This document shows, in pieces, positions 6,519-12,762 of a DNA stretch of 15,481 nucleotides (position 1 is the first letter of the stretch; each line of letters opens with the position of its first letter). The position numbers and the translations under genes were made by a program. The stretch spans positions 1 through 15,481 of the forward strand of contig JAEWGS010000031.1 in NCBI GenBank assembly GCA_023388205.1, read 5' to 3'. The notes under the pieces are model-generated. The model saw only the letters and a list, made by a program, of their open reading frames with translations, was not told where the DNA came from and searched no databases. Source of the DNA: Bacillota bacterium (GTDB taxonomy: Bacteria; Bacillota; Clostridia; Saccharofermentanales; Fastidiosipilaceae).

Positions 6519-7136
6519 ATGGACGAACGTTTTGAGCCCGCTTTGACCCCCGATCGAGAACAGCAAATCACGCTGCAACTTCTCATCATGACCATCGTCG
6601 ATGAACTCGCAGATCCCTGTGCAGATGATATTCAACACTTCGCACTCGGTACGATGATGATGGATTATTTTCAGTTCTGCGAGCTCTTTGCGCGCTTACA
6701 AGCGGATGGTTTGATCAAAGCGAGTGTACGTAAAGATGAAACGCGCCTCAACGCCCAAGGGCGTCCCTTGCCTTCATATGATCTCACCGAAGACGGAGCG
6801 GCCGTCTATGACAGCATCTCTCACGCGCTGCCCATTGCTTTGCGCCGTTCGCTCCTCTTTGAAATGAATCAAATGAAGAAAAAGCGGCGTTACGAAACTG
6901 AGTTTTTCGCACGTTATCGTGCTGATGACAATGGACATTTCGACGTGCATATCGGCTTTGATGAGCAACTTCGTGATCACTTCTCTTTGAAACTGCGTGT
7001 GCCAAACGAACAAGAGGCTCGCACGATCTGTAAAAACTGGAAAGAGCATCCCCTCGATTTACATCTCCAATTACTTCAGCTTCTGTTGAAACCGCATCCA
7101 GAAACATCTGACGCGCCTTCTGATTCTGCCCCATAA
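6519..7136 (+). CDS. DUF4364 family protein, winged-helix-like
   Basis: The 205-residue protein resembles DUF4364, a Bacillota family with a PadR-like or winged-helix N-terminal half. The region at about residues 16-65 fits the pattern of several helices and a wing: ITLQLLIMTIVDEL, then FALGTMMMDYFQFCELFARL, then LQADGLI, with YDLTEDGAAVYDSI near 87-100. The C-terminal half (FFARYRADDNGHFDVHIGFDEQLRDHF, shown here as HFDVHIGFDE at about 144-153) forms the strand-rich domain of the family. A DNA-binding role is inferred only. The ribosome-binding site is weak, with no good GGAGG before the ATG. It lies 95 bases after mscL, separated by a hairpin without a T tract, so read-through from mscL is plausible. 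It ends at a bidirectional terminator. Confidence 0.75.
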   Translation: MDERFEPALTPDREQQITLQLLIMTIVDELADPCADDIQHFALGTMMMDYFQFCELFARLQADGLIKASVRKDETRLNAQGRPLPSYDLTEDGAAVYDSISHALPIALRRSLLFEMNQMKKKRRYETEFFARYRADDNGHFDVHIGFDEQLRDHFSLKLRVPNEQEARTICKNWKEHPLDLHLQLLQLLLKPHPETSDAPSDSAP

Positions 7137-7143
7137 AAAACCG

Positions 7144-7183
7144 AAAGCCCCGGCCCGAATTCAAAATTCAGGCTGGGGCTTTT
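7144..7183. terminator. Bidirectional terminator between DUF4364 gene and rubredoxin
   Basis: AAAGCCCCGGCC (7144-7155) pairs with GGCTGGGGCTTT (7171-7182), with one wobble, and T's follow on the plus strand. On the minus strand the stem is followed by GGTTTTTT. It therefore serves both convergent genes. Confidence 0.85.
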
Positions 7184-7202
7184 CATCATCGCCAAATGCG
7201 AC

Positions 7203-7361
7203 TTACATTTCGCTGAACTGGTCTTTGGTTGCACCACAGAGCGGGCAAACCCAGTCTTCGGGCACATCCGCAAAGGCGGTACCGGGCTCAACACCGTTAT
7301 CAGGATCACCCACTGCGGGATCATACACGTAGCCACAAAGATCGCAAACATAGCTGCTCAT
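7203..7361 (-). CDS. Rubredoxin
   Basis: This is a 52-residue single-iron electron carrier. The two iron-binding knuckles are CDLCG (C6, C9) and CPLCG (C39, C42), with the family hallmarks YVYDPAVGDPDNGVEPGTAF (about 11-30) and DVPEDWVCP (about 32-40). The length is normal for a short rubredoxin. The start is fixed by a perfect AGGAGG (7374-7369) seven bases upstream. In anaerobes rubredoxin typically passes electrons to oxygen- or peroxide-reducing partners such as rubrerythrin or flavodiiron proteins; no such partner is in the window, so the redox partner here is unknown. The gene is monocistronic, bounded by a long structured leader and the bidirectional terminator. Confidence 0.97.
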   Translation of the reverse strand: MSSYVCDLCGYVYDPAVGDPDNGVEPGTAFADVPEDWVCPLCGATKDQFSEM

Positions 7362-7393
7362 AAGTCTTCCTCCTTCTTCCGTAATCTCCTGGA

Positions 7394-7514
7394 TTTGAAA
7401 AACTTGAATGCTAAGCCATCAGCCCTTCAAGCTTTCAAACCTGCAGGATGAAGATTTTTCTCCTTGCAAAATCGCAGTGTGATTTTGTCAACCTATAGAT
7501 CAAAATCTTCACTT
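7394..7514 (-). promoter_or_regulatory. Structured rubredoxin leader with alternative helices
   Basis: The leader, read on the minus strand from about 7514, can fold in two ways. Fold A pairs AGTG..GATTTTG (7513-7501) with CAAAATC.CACT (7487-7476). Fold B pairs GAAGATTTT (7510-7502) with AAAATCTTC (7458-7450), enclosing CAAAATC (7487-7481) with GATTTTG (7473-7467). The two cannot coexist. A third stem-loop downstream pairs TTTGAA (7439-7434) with TTCAAA (7399-7394), CTTGAA (7431-7426) with TTCAAG (7408-7403), and GCTGA with TTAGC using one G-U pair that is possible only in the minus-strand RNA. I do not recognise it as a known riboswitch class. Confidence 0.6.
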
Positions 7515-7519
7515 CGCTC

Positions 7520-7525
7520 ATTATA
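7520..7525 (-). promoter_or_regulatory. Consensus -10 box for the rubredoxin transcript
   Basis: A perfect TATAAT on the minus strand places the transcript start near 7513, exactly where the structured leader begins. No good -35 is found at 16-18 bp (CCACCT at 17 bp), which suggests activator dependence or a weak promoter. The gene-free stretch 7362-7663 holds the leader, this box and the repeat at 7586-7673. Confidence 0.45.
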
Positions 7526-7585
7526 GCCTAGTCAAAAGCTCTAGGTGGCTCAAAAGCCCACGCGCGCCTTTAGAACGAAACTTTT

Positions 7586-7673
7586 CATCTGCTGAGCTCA
7601 TCAGCGCGGCCGGGTCATCTCTGAACCACCGCCAGCGCGGCAAGGCCATCTGCTGAGCCACAGTCAGCGCGGC
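7586..7673. repeat. About 31-bp degenerate tandem repeat at the yhbY 3' end
   Basis: Three units begin CATCT and contain CAGCGCGGC: 7586-7615, 7616-7646 and 7647-7673. The yhbY stop codon lies inside the last unit, so the array looks like a duplicated gene tail; two of the three units keep the stop-bearing CGCGCTGA on the minus strand. Confidence 0.7.
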
Positions 7674-7969
7674 AAAACGATCGCGCGGCCTTTTTTCGCC
7701 AATTCCCGCGAATGACGATAGAGCACAAATCGGCGTCCCACAACCTGAACCACATCTGCACCCAAAGCCTCCGCCATCTCTTCTGCCATCTCACGCACTT
7801 CCTCGTCGCAATTTTTGAGCACCGCCGTTTTGACAAGTTCACGCGTTCTCAGCAGTTGATCCATTTCTACTAGGCAAGTCTCTTTGAGCGCATCTTTGCC
7901 CAAATGAAGTTCGGGATCTTTCATCATCGCCTGTTTTCTCAAAAATGCGCGTTGCTTACTGGTCAGCAT
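7664..7969 (-). CDS. yhbY: YhbY-family RNA-binding protein (CRM domain)
   Basis: This is a 101-residue CRM-domain protein associated with large ribosomal subunit precursors. The family pattern is clear: MLTSKQRAFLRKQA at the N terminus, ELVKTAVLKN in the middle, then ALGADVVQVVGRRFVLYR and a terminal LPR. The usual GxxG RNA-contact loop reads GKDA (24-27), with the second glycine replaced. The start at 7969 is set by GAGGAG seven bases upstream, and the gene begins one base after the obg stop, so the two are translationally coupled. The same frame extends 18 bases into obg but without support. The stop lies in a tandem repeat. Confidence 0.9.
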   Translation of the reverse strand: MLTSKQRAFLRKQAMMKDPELHLGKDALKETCLVEMDQLLRTRELVKTAVLKNCDEEVREMAEEMAEALGADVVQVVGRRFVLYRHSRELAKKGRAIVLPR

Positions 7970-7970
7970 C

Positions 7971-9422
7971 TCATCTCTCCTCTTCACCTAAATCAAGTTC
8001 ACTTTCATCGAAACCCCAAGCCAAATCTTCTTCTAAAAATTCAGCCTCGTCTTCTAGATCGAAGCGATCTTCCTCTGCGTCAGCGTCGCCATGGTCTTCA
8101 TCGTCCAAAAGCTCACCCGTCTCCCAGTCATAACGATCGATATCGTCATCTGGAATATAGTCAAAGTGAAAGTCGCCGATACAAACCGGCTCGCCTGCCT
8201 TGATTCCGTGCTGCTCTAAGGCCTCAAACACACCTCTTCGCTTCAGCGTTCTCTGGAAATAATGCATGGAGTCATAGTCATCAAAATTAATGGAACGCAT
8301 GAAACGATCGATCCAAGGGGCTTGAACCACACGTGCGCCCGTCTCATCTCGTGTAATCTTGATCCCCTCATCATCCAATTCATAGGCCTTATATTCGACA
8401 GCTTCGGTGCTGACAAAGGCCTCTGGCGCGGGCAATTCTCTGAGTTTATCCGCGAGGGCTCTCAAAAGTTCTTGCGTCCCTTCATGGATCGGCGCACAAA
8501 TCTCATGAACCTCATAGCCCTCAGCTTCTAATTTGTCTCGAAGCTCCTTCAGTGCCGCCTCATCCGCCATATCGATCTTATTGAGCGCCACGATTTGCGG
8601 GCGTTCACTGAGCTTAGGGGAATAGACGCGCAGCTCTTTATTGATCATGCAAAAGTCTTCATAGGGATCTCGCCCCTCTGAACCCGCTGCATCTAAAATA
8701 TGCAAAAGCAAACGCGATCGCTCAATATGGCGCAAAAAATCATGACCCAAGCCAGCGCCTTCAGAAGCCCCCTCAATCAGACCGGGGATATCCGCCAAAG
8801 CGAAACTATATTCATCAATCTGCGCAATGCCGACTTTAGGCTGGATCGTTGTAAAGTGATAGTTTGCAATTTCCGGTTTCGCGCGCGTCACGACCGAAAG
8901 ATAAGTCGACTTGCCGACGTTTGGCATCCCAATAATCGCCACGTCCGCCAAGAGTTTCAACTCCAATTGGACCTCGAGAAAAATCCCTGCCTCGCCCGCT
9001 TTAGCAAAGCGAGGGGCTTGTCGCGTCGGGGTCGCGTAGGCCGTATTTCCCGTCCCACCTCGACCGCCTCGCAAAAGCAAAACACGCTGCCCATGCTGCG
9101 TGATATCCGCCAAGAGTCGACCGTTTTCTTTTTCAGAGATCAAAGTCCCGAGCGGAACTTTGATCACGAGATCTTCACCCGACTTACCCGTGCGCTTCGC
9201 CTTTTGTCCATTGTCGCCATTTTCCGCAAAGAACTTACGCTTATAGCGAAAATCTTGAAGGGTACGCATATTCTCATCCCCTTCAAAATACACATGTCCC
9301 CCACGGCCACCATTACCGCCGTCAGGTCCCCCGTTCGGAATATACTTCGCCGTATGAAAGGACACGCAGCCATCGCCGCCTTTACCAGAGCGCAACATAA
9401 TGCTCGCGTGATCAATAAACAT
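7971..9422 (-). CDS. obg: GTPase Obg (CgtA), ribosome assembly
   Basis: Obg is an essential GTPase acting in late 50S subunit assembly and linked to stress signalling. Domains in order: a glycine-rich Obg fold (about 1-155, FIDHASIMLRSGKGGDG at the start), then the G domain with G1 GMPNVGKST (165-173), G2 TTIQP (about 191-195), G3 DIPG (211-214) followed by LIEGASEGAGLG, and G4 NKID (281-284). A C-terminal OCT domain lies at about 345-425, and a strongly acidic tail runs from about 425 to 483. The start at 9422 follows AAGGAG by six bases; a TTG fifteen bases upstream is in frame but would place this site inside the gene. It forms a unit with yhbY and is separated from rpmA by a strong terminator. 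Confidence 0.97.
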   Translation of the reverse strand: MFIDHASIMLRSGKGGDGCVSFHTAKYIPNGGPDGGNGGRGGHVYFEGDENMRTLQDFRYKRKFFAENGDNGQKAKRTGKSGEDLVIKVPLGTLISEKENGRLLADITQHGQRVLLLRGGRGGTGNTAYATPTRQAPRFAKAGEAGIFLEVQLELKLLADVAIIGMPNVGKSTYLSVVTRAKPEIANYHFTTIQPKVGIAQIDEYSFALADIPGLIEGASEGAGLGHDFLRHIERSRLLLHILDAAGSEGRDPYEDFCMINKELRVYSPKLSERPQIVALNKIDMADEAALKELRDKLEAEGYEVHEICAPIHEGTQELLRALADKLRELPAPEAFVSTEAVEYKAYELDDEGIKITRDETGARVVQAPWIDRFMRSINFDDYDSMHYFQRTLKRRGVFEALEQHGIKAGEPVCIGDFHFDYIPDDDIDRYDWETGELLDDEDHGDADAEEDRFDLEDEAEFLEEDLAWGFDESELDLGEEER

Positions 9423-9484
9423 ACCCTTCTCCTTCAAGCATCAAATGGATGGCCAAGCCTTTCATCAAAACAAAGCCACCATAC

Positions 9485-9522
9485 AAAAATAGCGGAGGCA
9501 GGATCTTCCTGGCTCCGCTATT
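9485..9522 (-). terminator. Rho-independent terminator between rpmA and obg
   Basis: On the minus strand AATAGCGGAG pairs with CTCCGCTATT (plus-strand 9488-9497 with 9513-9522). An inner CAGGA/TCCTG stem follows across a small mismatch, and the hairpin runs into TTTTT. It ends the rplU-prp-rpmA transcript or attenuates it before obg. Confidence 0.85.
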
Positions 9523-9541
9523 ACATCCATCTACTGTGTGA

Positions 9542-9823
9542 TTAAGCGACCGGATACACGCTCACTTGCTTGCGATTGCGATCTTTGCGCTCAAACTTCA
9601 CCGTACCATCGATCAAAGCGAAGAGCGTATCATCACCGCCACGCCCCACATTGTTTCCGGGGTGAATCTTGGTCCCGCGCTGACGCACCAAAATGTTGCC
9701 GGCCAACACATACTGACCATCGCCACGCTTCGTTCCAAGACGCTTCGCCTCAGAATCGCGGCCGTTTTTCGTCGAGCCCACGCCCTTCTTCGAGCTGAAC
9801 AATTGCAAATCAATCTTCTGCAT
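9542..9823 (-). CDS. rpmA: Large-subunit ribosomal protein L27 with Prp-cleaved leader
   Basis: L27 sits at the peptidyl transferase centre of the 50S subunit. The 93 residues carry SKKGVGSTKNGRDSEAKRLG and GNILVRQRGTKIHPGNNVGR, split here, both diagnostic of L27. The N terminus MQKIDLQLFSSKKG is the Bacillota form, with a short hydrophobic extension (IDLQLF) that the protease Prp removes around residues 9-10 to expose the functional N terminus. The prp gene overlaps this start by 14 bases, so the protease and its substrate are co-translated. AGGAGGT lies upstream of the ATG, inside prp. A strong terminator follows. Confidence 0.97.
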   Translation of the reverse strand: MQKIDLQLFSSKKGVGSTKNGRDSEAKRLGTKRGDGQYVLAGNILVRQRGTKIHPGNNVGRGGDDTLFALIDGTVKFERKDRNRKQVSVYPVA

Positions 9824-10268
9824 GTTTCTTACCTCCTAACGTGGTGAGTACGGACTTAAATCTCAAATACTCACGTCCATAGCTGTCATTTATCTGTCTG
9901 AGTCCGAGGTAAAGTGTTTCCAACAAAAGATTCACATCCTCGATACTCTTTTGCGAGCTGTCCTCATATAAAGGCTCTAGCTCTGCAAAGCCCGACCGCA
10001 ACTCAAAATTTTGTTCAGTTCCCAAAAGCTCATCCGCTGCCGTAATCATCGTTGCAGCCAAAGAAGTCACTGCGGCACAAACGAGATCGTATCCGGGATC
10101 ATCTGCCCCCGCATGCCCCTCAAAACGAAATCCGACGAGGGCTTCGTGAGCCTCAATGCCTAAGGCATCTTCTGGATGTTCGATGCAAGATTGCGTCAAA
10201 AAATTCTGACTTAAAACCCTGCGTTCAAATCCTGGAACTTTCGCAAAATAAAAGTTGCAATCAATCAT
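9810..10268 (-). CDS. prp: Ribosomal-processing cysteine protease Prp, with N-terminal insertion
   Basis: Prp cleaves the N-terminal extension of L27. The core is plain: GFRFEGHAG gives the catalytic His (H52), and YDLVCAAVTSLA gives the catalytic Cys (C64); the spacing of 12 residues equals that of the characterised Staphylococcus enzyme. A C-terminal helix EDVNLLLETLYLGLRQI follows. At 152 residues it is about 40 longer than typical (about 110). Most of the excess, about 30 residues (roughly 11-40), lies between the first strand (MIDCNFYFAK) and the second (LVGFRF). The ATG shares one base with the rplU stop (TAATG), so coupling to rplU is expected and no later Met lies before the core. Family is sure; the insertion's role is unknown. 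Confidence 0.9.
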   Translation of the reverse strand: MIDCNFYFAKVPGFERRVLSQNFLTQSCIEHPEDALGIEAHEALVGFRFEGHAGADDPGYDLVCAAVTSLAATMITAADELLGTEQNFELRSGFAELEPLYEDSSQKSIEDVNLLLETLYLGLRQINDSYGREYLRFKSVLTTLGGKKHAED

Positions 10269-10573
10269 TAGAGCGCGATATTGCTGATGCGCACACGCGT
10301 GTAGGGCTGACGATGACCATTCTTACGGCGATAACCCTTCTTGGGCTTATACTTCATGATCAAGACCTTCTTGTGTTTGCCTTGCTTCACGATCTCGCCG
10401 CTGCACTGGGCCGACTTCGCCTCGTCTCCAAAATGAAGACCTGACTCGTCTCCCAAAGCCAGCACGTCAAAATTCACGCTGGAACCTGCTTCTCCCGTCA
10501 GCTTCTCGACGAAAATCTCGTCGCCGACAGCTACCTTGTACTGCTTACCGCCTGTAGCGATGATGGCGTACAT
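10268..10573 (-). CDS. rplU: Large-subunit ribosomal protein L21
   Basis: L21 binds 23S rRNA in the 50S subunit. The 101 residues begin MYAIIATGGKQYKV and end with the family signature KYKPKKGYRRKNGHRQPYTR (74-93), then VRISNIAL. The length is normal. The start is set by AGGAGG (10586-10581) seven bases upstream; a longer in-frame reading to 10651 would translate the regulatory leader and is rejected. It is the first gene of rplU-prp-rpmA, driven by the TTGACA/TAAATT promoter. Confidence 0.97.
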   Translation of the reverse strand: MYAIIATGGKQYKVAVGDEIFVEKLTGEAGSSVNFDVLALGDESGLHFGDEAKSAQCSGEIVKQGKHKKVLIMKYKPKKGYRRKNGHRQPYTRVRISNIAL

Positions 10574-10659
10574 CTTGTGTCCTCCTGTATGATTCAGTCT
10601 CGCTGCGCAAAGGTTCCGAGCATTGCGCTCGGGATTTGAGACCTGTCGCATGCGGTCAC
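10574..10659 (-). promoter_or_regulatory. L21-type ribosomal leader RNA
   Basis: The roughly 86-base leader contains an inner hairpin CCGAGC/GCTCGG (plus-strand 10616-10621 with 10627-10632, loop of 5) enclosed by an outer GTCTC/GAGAC stem (plus-strand 10638-10642 with 10597-10601). Position and form suit the L21 leader, a presumed autoregulatory structure upstream of rplU in Bacillota. I matched it by position and shape, not by a covariance model. Confidence 0.6.
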
Positions 10660-10665
10660 GCGGTG

Positions 10666-10694
10666 AATTTACCTGATTACGTGCCTTTTGTCAA
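10666..10694 (-). promoter_or_regulatory. Promoter of rplU-prp-rpmA
   Basis: On the minus strand a perfect TTGACA (10694-10689), a 17-bp spacer and TAAATT (10671-10666) form a near-consensus sigma-A promoter. Transcription would start near 10659. Confidence 0.85.
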
Positions 10695-10793
10695 GCCACC
10701 ATCCGGCGTTTGTTCATTAAAATACTGAATCTCAGGCTGTTTTAAGTTCTTTCAGGCCGTTTTCTATTTCAAGCGCCTTCTGGCCGCTTTCGC

Positions 10794-11768
10794 TTAAGCT
10801 TCGCTTTTCACACCGCTCGGTTGTTCGGGCCGAATCGCCAGTTTGTCTTCCACCACTTGATCCACGAAGCGTCCAATATCTTCAATGACGCGGTTCGCCT
10901 CCACTTCAAAAAGAAGCTGATGGCGACAACCTTGATAGAGCATTTCTTTGACGTTCTCGTAGCCTTGTTCACGCAAAGTGCCGACGGCCGCTTTGAGCCC
11001 ACCACCGACCACATCCGCACAGCCATCTTCTGTTCCCGTTAAAAATAAAATCGGCAGTTGCCTTTGCGTCACCATCCAATGCTTCGAACGATAAACCTCA
11101 CGCATCAAGCTGAACACATCGTACATGCCCCGATAGGTGAAAGGGAAAGCGCAGTGAGGATCCTGATAAAAGGCCTCCGCACGTGTCTCATTGCTCGCCA
11201 ACCAACGCCAAGGCAACTTCAATCCGTCCAAGTGCTTCGAAAAAGACTTGATCATCTCTTTTTCAACAAAGCGCGCCGGCATCAAGGGCGCAAAAAATGA
11301 AATCACGCCCGTCAGCGCTTTGACCCAAGGAATGCGCTTCGACCAAGCCGGCGAACCCATCAAAAGGAGCGCCGAAAACTCGCTGGGATTTCGCTTCACG
11401 TACGCGCGAGCCAACAAAGAGCCCAAGCTGTGCCCGAGTAGCACATTGGGAACATTGGGGCAGGCTTTTCTTTGCATGGCAAAGATGTAAGACATATCGT
11501 CCAACTGTCGGTCTATGCCCTCGTTAAACCAAAAGAAGCCCCGCTGTTTTTGCACCAAACTGTCGCCATGACCTCTCAAGTCAAAAAGCACCACCGCATG
11601 ACCTTGGTCCACAAGCCTAAGCGCCAGGTCCTCATAATCTCGCCGATACTCACTCATGCCGTGCACAACAAAGACCAAGGATTTCACATTTTGGTCTTCG
11701 GGAACATAGCGATCCCCATGCACGACATAATCATTCGAAATATTGTACGAAAATGGATGCTGTTTCAT
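10794..11768 (-). CDS. Alpha/beta hydrolase, monoglyceride lipase or lysophospholipase type
   Basis: A 324-residue serine hydrolase of the Hydrolase_4 (PldB/monoglyceride lipase) group. The catalytic triad is visible: nucleophile S114 in GHSLGS, acid D248 in TGTEDG and base H283 in GCRHQLLFE. The oxyanion-loop motif VVHGMSEYRRDY (about 34-45) and FDLRGHGDS (about 62-70) are typical. A cap region lies at about 140-235. There is no signal peptide, so it should be cytoplasmic. The likely substrates are monoacylglycerols or lysophospholipids, but the family is broad and the substrate cannot be read from sequence. It follows deoD by 24 bases on the same strand and is probably co-transcribed; its ribosome-binding site is GGGTGG. 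No clear terminator follows. Confidence 0.85.
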   Translation of the reverse strand: MKQHPFSYNISNDYVVHGDRYVPEDQNVKSLVFVVHGMSEYRRDYEDLALRLVDQGHAVVLFDLRGHGDSLVQKQRGFFWFNEGIDRQLDDMSYIFAMQRKACPNVPNVLLGHSLGSLLARAYVKRNPSEFSALLLMGSPAWSKRIPWVKALTGVISFFAPLMPARFVEKEMIKSFSKHLDGLKLPWRWLASNETRAEAFYQDPHCAFPFTYRGMYDVFSLMREVYRSKHWMVTQRQLPILFLTGTEDGCADVVGGGLKAAVGTLREQGYENVKEMLYQGCRHQLLFEVEANRVIEDIGRFVDQVVEDKLAIRPEQPSGVKSEA

Positions 11769-11792
11769 CGCGCCACCCGTCGCTTCTCAAAC

Positions 11793-12503
11793 TTACTTCG
11801 TCCCCGCCGTCAAGGCAATTTCCATCATGCGCGTGAAGGAATTTTGACGCTCCTCAGCGGTCGTCACTGCATGCGTGCACAAAGAATCTGAAATCGTCAA
11901 AAGGCAAGCAGCTTTTTTACCCAAGCGCTTCGCATTCGCAAACAAAGCAAAGCTCTCCATCTCTACACAAAGCGCGCCATGTTCGCGATGCACTTCTCTA
12001 AAATCAAAGAAATCATCGTGATAAAACACGTCTGAAGAATGAATCACGCCTTCCGCCAAAGGAATGGACAGCTCCTTGGCCGATTGACGAATCAATTCAT
12101 TGAGTTCTTCGCTCGGCTGCATCAAGTTTCCATCAAAGTTGTAGGCCACTTTTGCAAACGTCGACTCACTGTAGGCCGAAGTCGCCAGCACCGTATCATA
12201 CAGATCGAGCTCCGTCGTATACGCACCCGCTGAACCAATTCGGATGATGTTCTCAACACCATACTGCGAAAACAACTCCGCAGAATAAATGCCAATACTC
12301 GGCATGCCCATGCCCGAGCCCATCACGCTGATCGCTTTGCCTTTGTAGGTGCCCGTATAACCGAACATATTGCGCACTGCGGTCACCTGCACGGGATTTT
12401 CTAAAAAAGTCTCCGCAATAAACTTCGCACGCAAAGGATCTCCCGGCATCAAAACGGTTTTCGCAAATGCGCCTGCTTCTGCACTAATATGAGGTGTCGC
12501 CAT
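11793..12503 (-). CDS. deoD: Purine nucleoside phosphorylase DeoD
   Basis: The hexameric trimer-of-dimers type enzyme splits purine (deoxy)nucleosides with phosphate into base and (deoxy)ribose-1-phosphate. The 236 residues match throughout: MATPHISAEAGAFA, MPGDPLRAKFIAETFLENP (phosphate-binding, about 19-37), GTYKGKAISVMGSGMGMPS, RIGSAGA (phosphate loop, about 88-94), VEMES (180-184, ribose contacts) and TISDSL (203-208) with the catalytic Asp, D206. GAGAGG (12515-12510) provides the ribosome-binding site. An inverted repeat lies just upstream. It heads a short operon with the hydrolase downstream. Confidence 0.96.
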   Translation of the reverse strand: MATPHISAEAGAFAKTVLMPGDPLRAKFIAETFLENPVQVTAVRNMFGYTGTYKGKAISVMGSGMGMPSIGIYSAELFSQYGVENIIRIGSAGAYTTELDLYDTVLATSAYSESTFAKVAYNFDGNLMQPSEELNELIRQSAKELSIPLAEGVIHSSDVFYHDDFFDFREVHREHGALCVEMESFALFANAKRLGKKAACLLTISDSLCTHAVTTAEERQNSFTRMMEIALTAGTK

Positions 12504-12520
12504 AAAATTCCTCTCTCTAC

Positions 12521-12536
12521 CTGTGTTGTCACACAG
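12521..12536. promoter_or_regulatory. Inverted repeat next to the deoD ribosome-binding site
   Basis: CTGTGTTGTCACACAG has six-base arms around a TGTC centre and lies 5 bases upstream of the deoD Shine-Dalgarno. It could be an operator or a short hairpin limiting initiation. The role is inferred. Confidence 0.4.
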
Positions 12537-12762
12537 ATGAACTCTTTCATATTTTCCTCTAATTTTTACGCATTTTGCCTTGCTTGCACAACTTTTAGTT
12601 TGTCGCTTTATGACGATGTTGTAAATTTTTATCCCTTAATCCTTCTTCATTCAGCTTCACGCGAGTCAGTTAAGTTCTTTTCGCTAAACTCTAAGCGACT
12701 CCTATGCGGGCAAAGTCAAATGCATCCACATCGAGATGATGTTGCTAAGGTGGTGAAATAGA
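12537..12762. other. Divergent intergenic region deoD / AlbA_2 gene
   Basis: This gene-free stretch must hold the promoters of both divergent genes. On the minus strand TTGACT followed after 17 bp by GCTTAG (near 12726-12690) is one candidate for deoD, and TTGTGC with TAAAAA at 17 bp is another; neither is strong. The word TAAGCGACTCC (12692-12702) also occurs upstream of xdhC. I see no convincing promoter for the plus-strand gene. Confidence 0.4.

Noticed and set aside
7450..7470. Small leader peptide in the rubredoxin leader, suggested by AAGGAG at 7465-7460
   Set aside because: No ATG, GTG or TTG lies at a suitable distance; the following codons on the minus strand are ATC and TTC.
8700..9545. 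Open frame of 281 codons on the plus strand
   Set aside because: It is antisense to obg, which is an unmistakable GTPase; the translation is rich in Arg/His/Thr without domain motifs, as expected of a shadow frame.
10574..10651. N-terminal extension of L21
   Set aside because: The extra 26 codons would translate the leader hairpins; AGGAGG at 10586-10581 and the family N terminus MYAIIATGGKQYKV fix the start at 10573.
12489..12761. Open frame of 90 codons in the deoD divergent region
   Set aside because: It starts inside deoD on the opposite strand, crosses the inverted repeat and likely promoters, and shows no recognisable motif.
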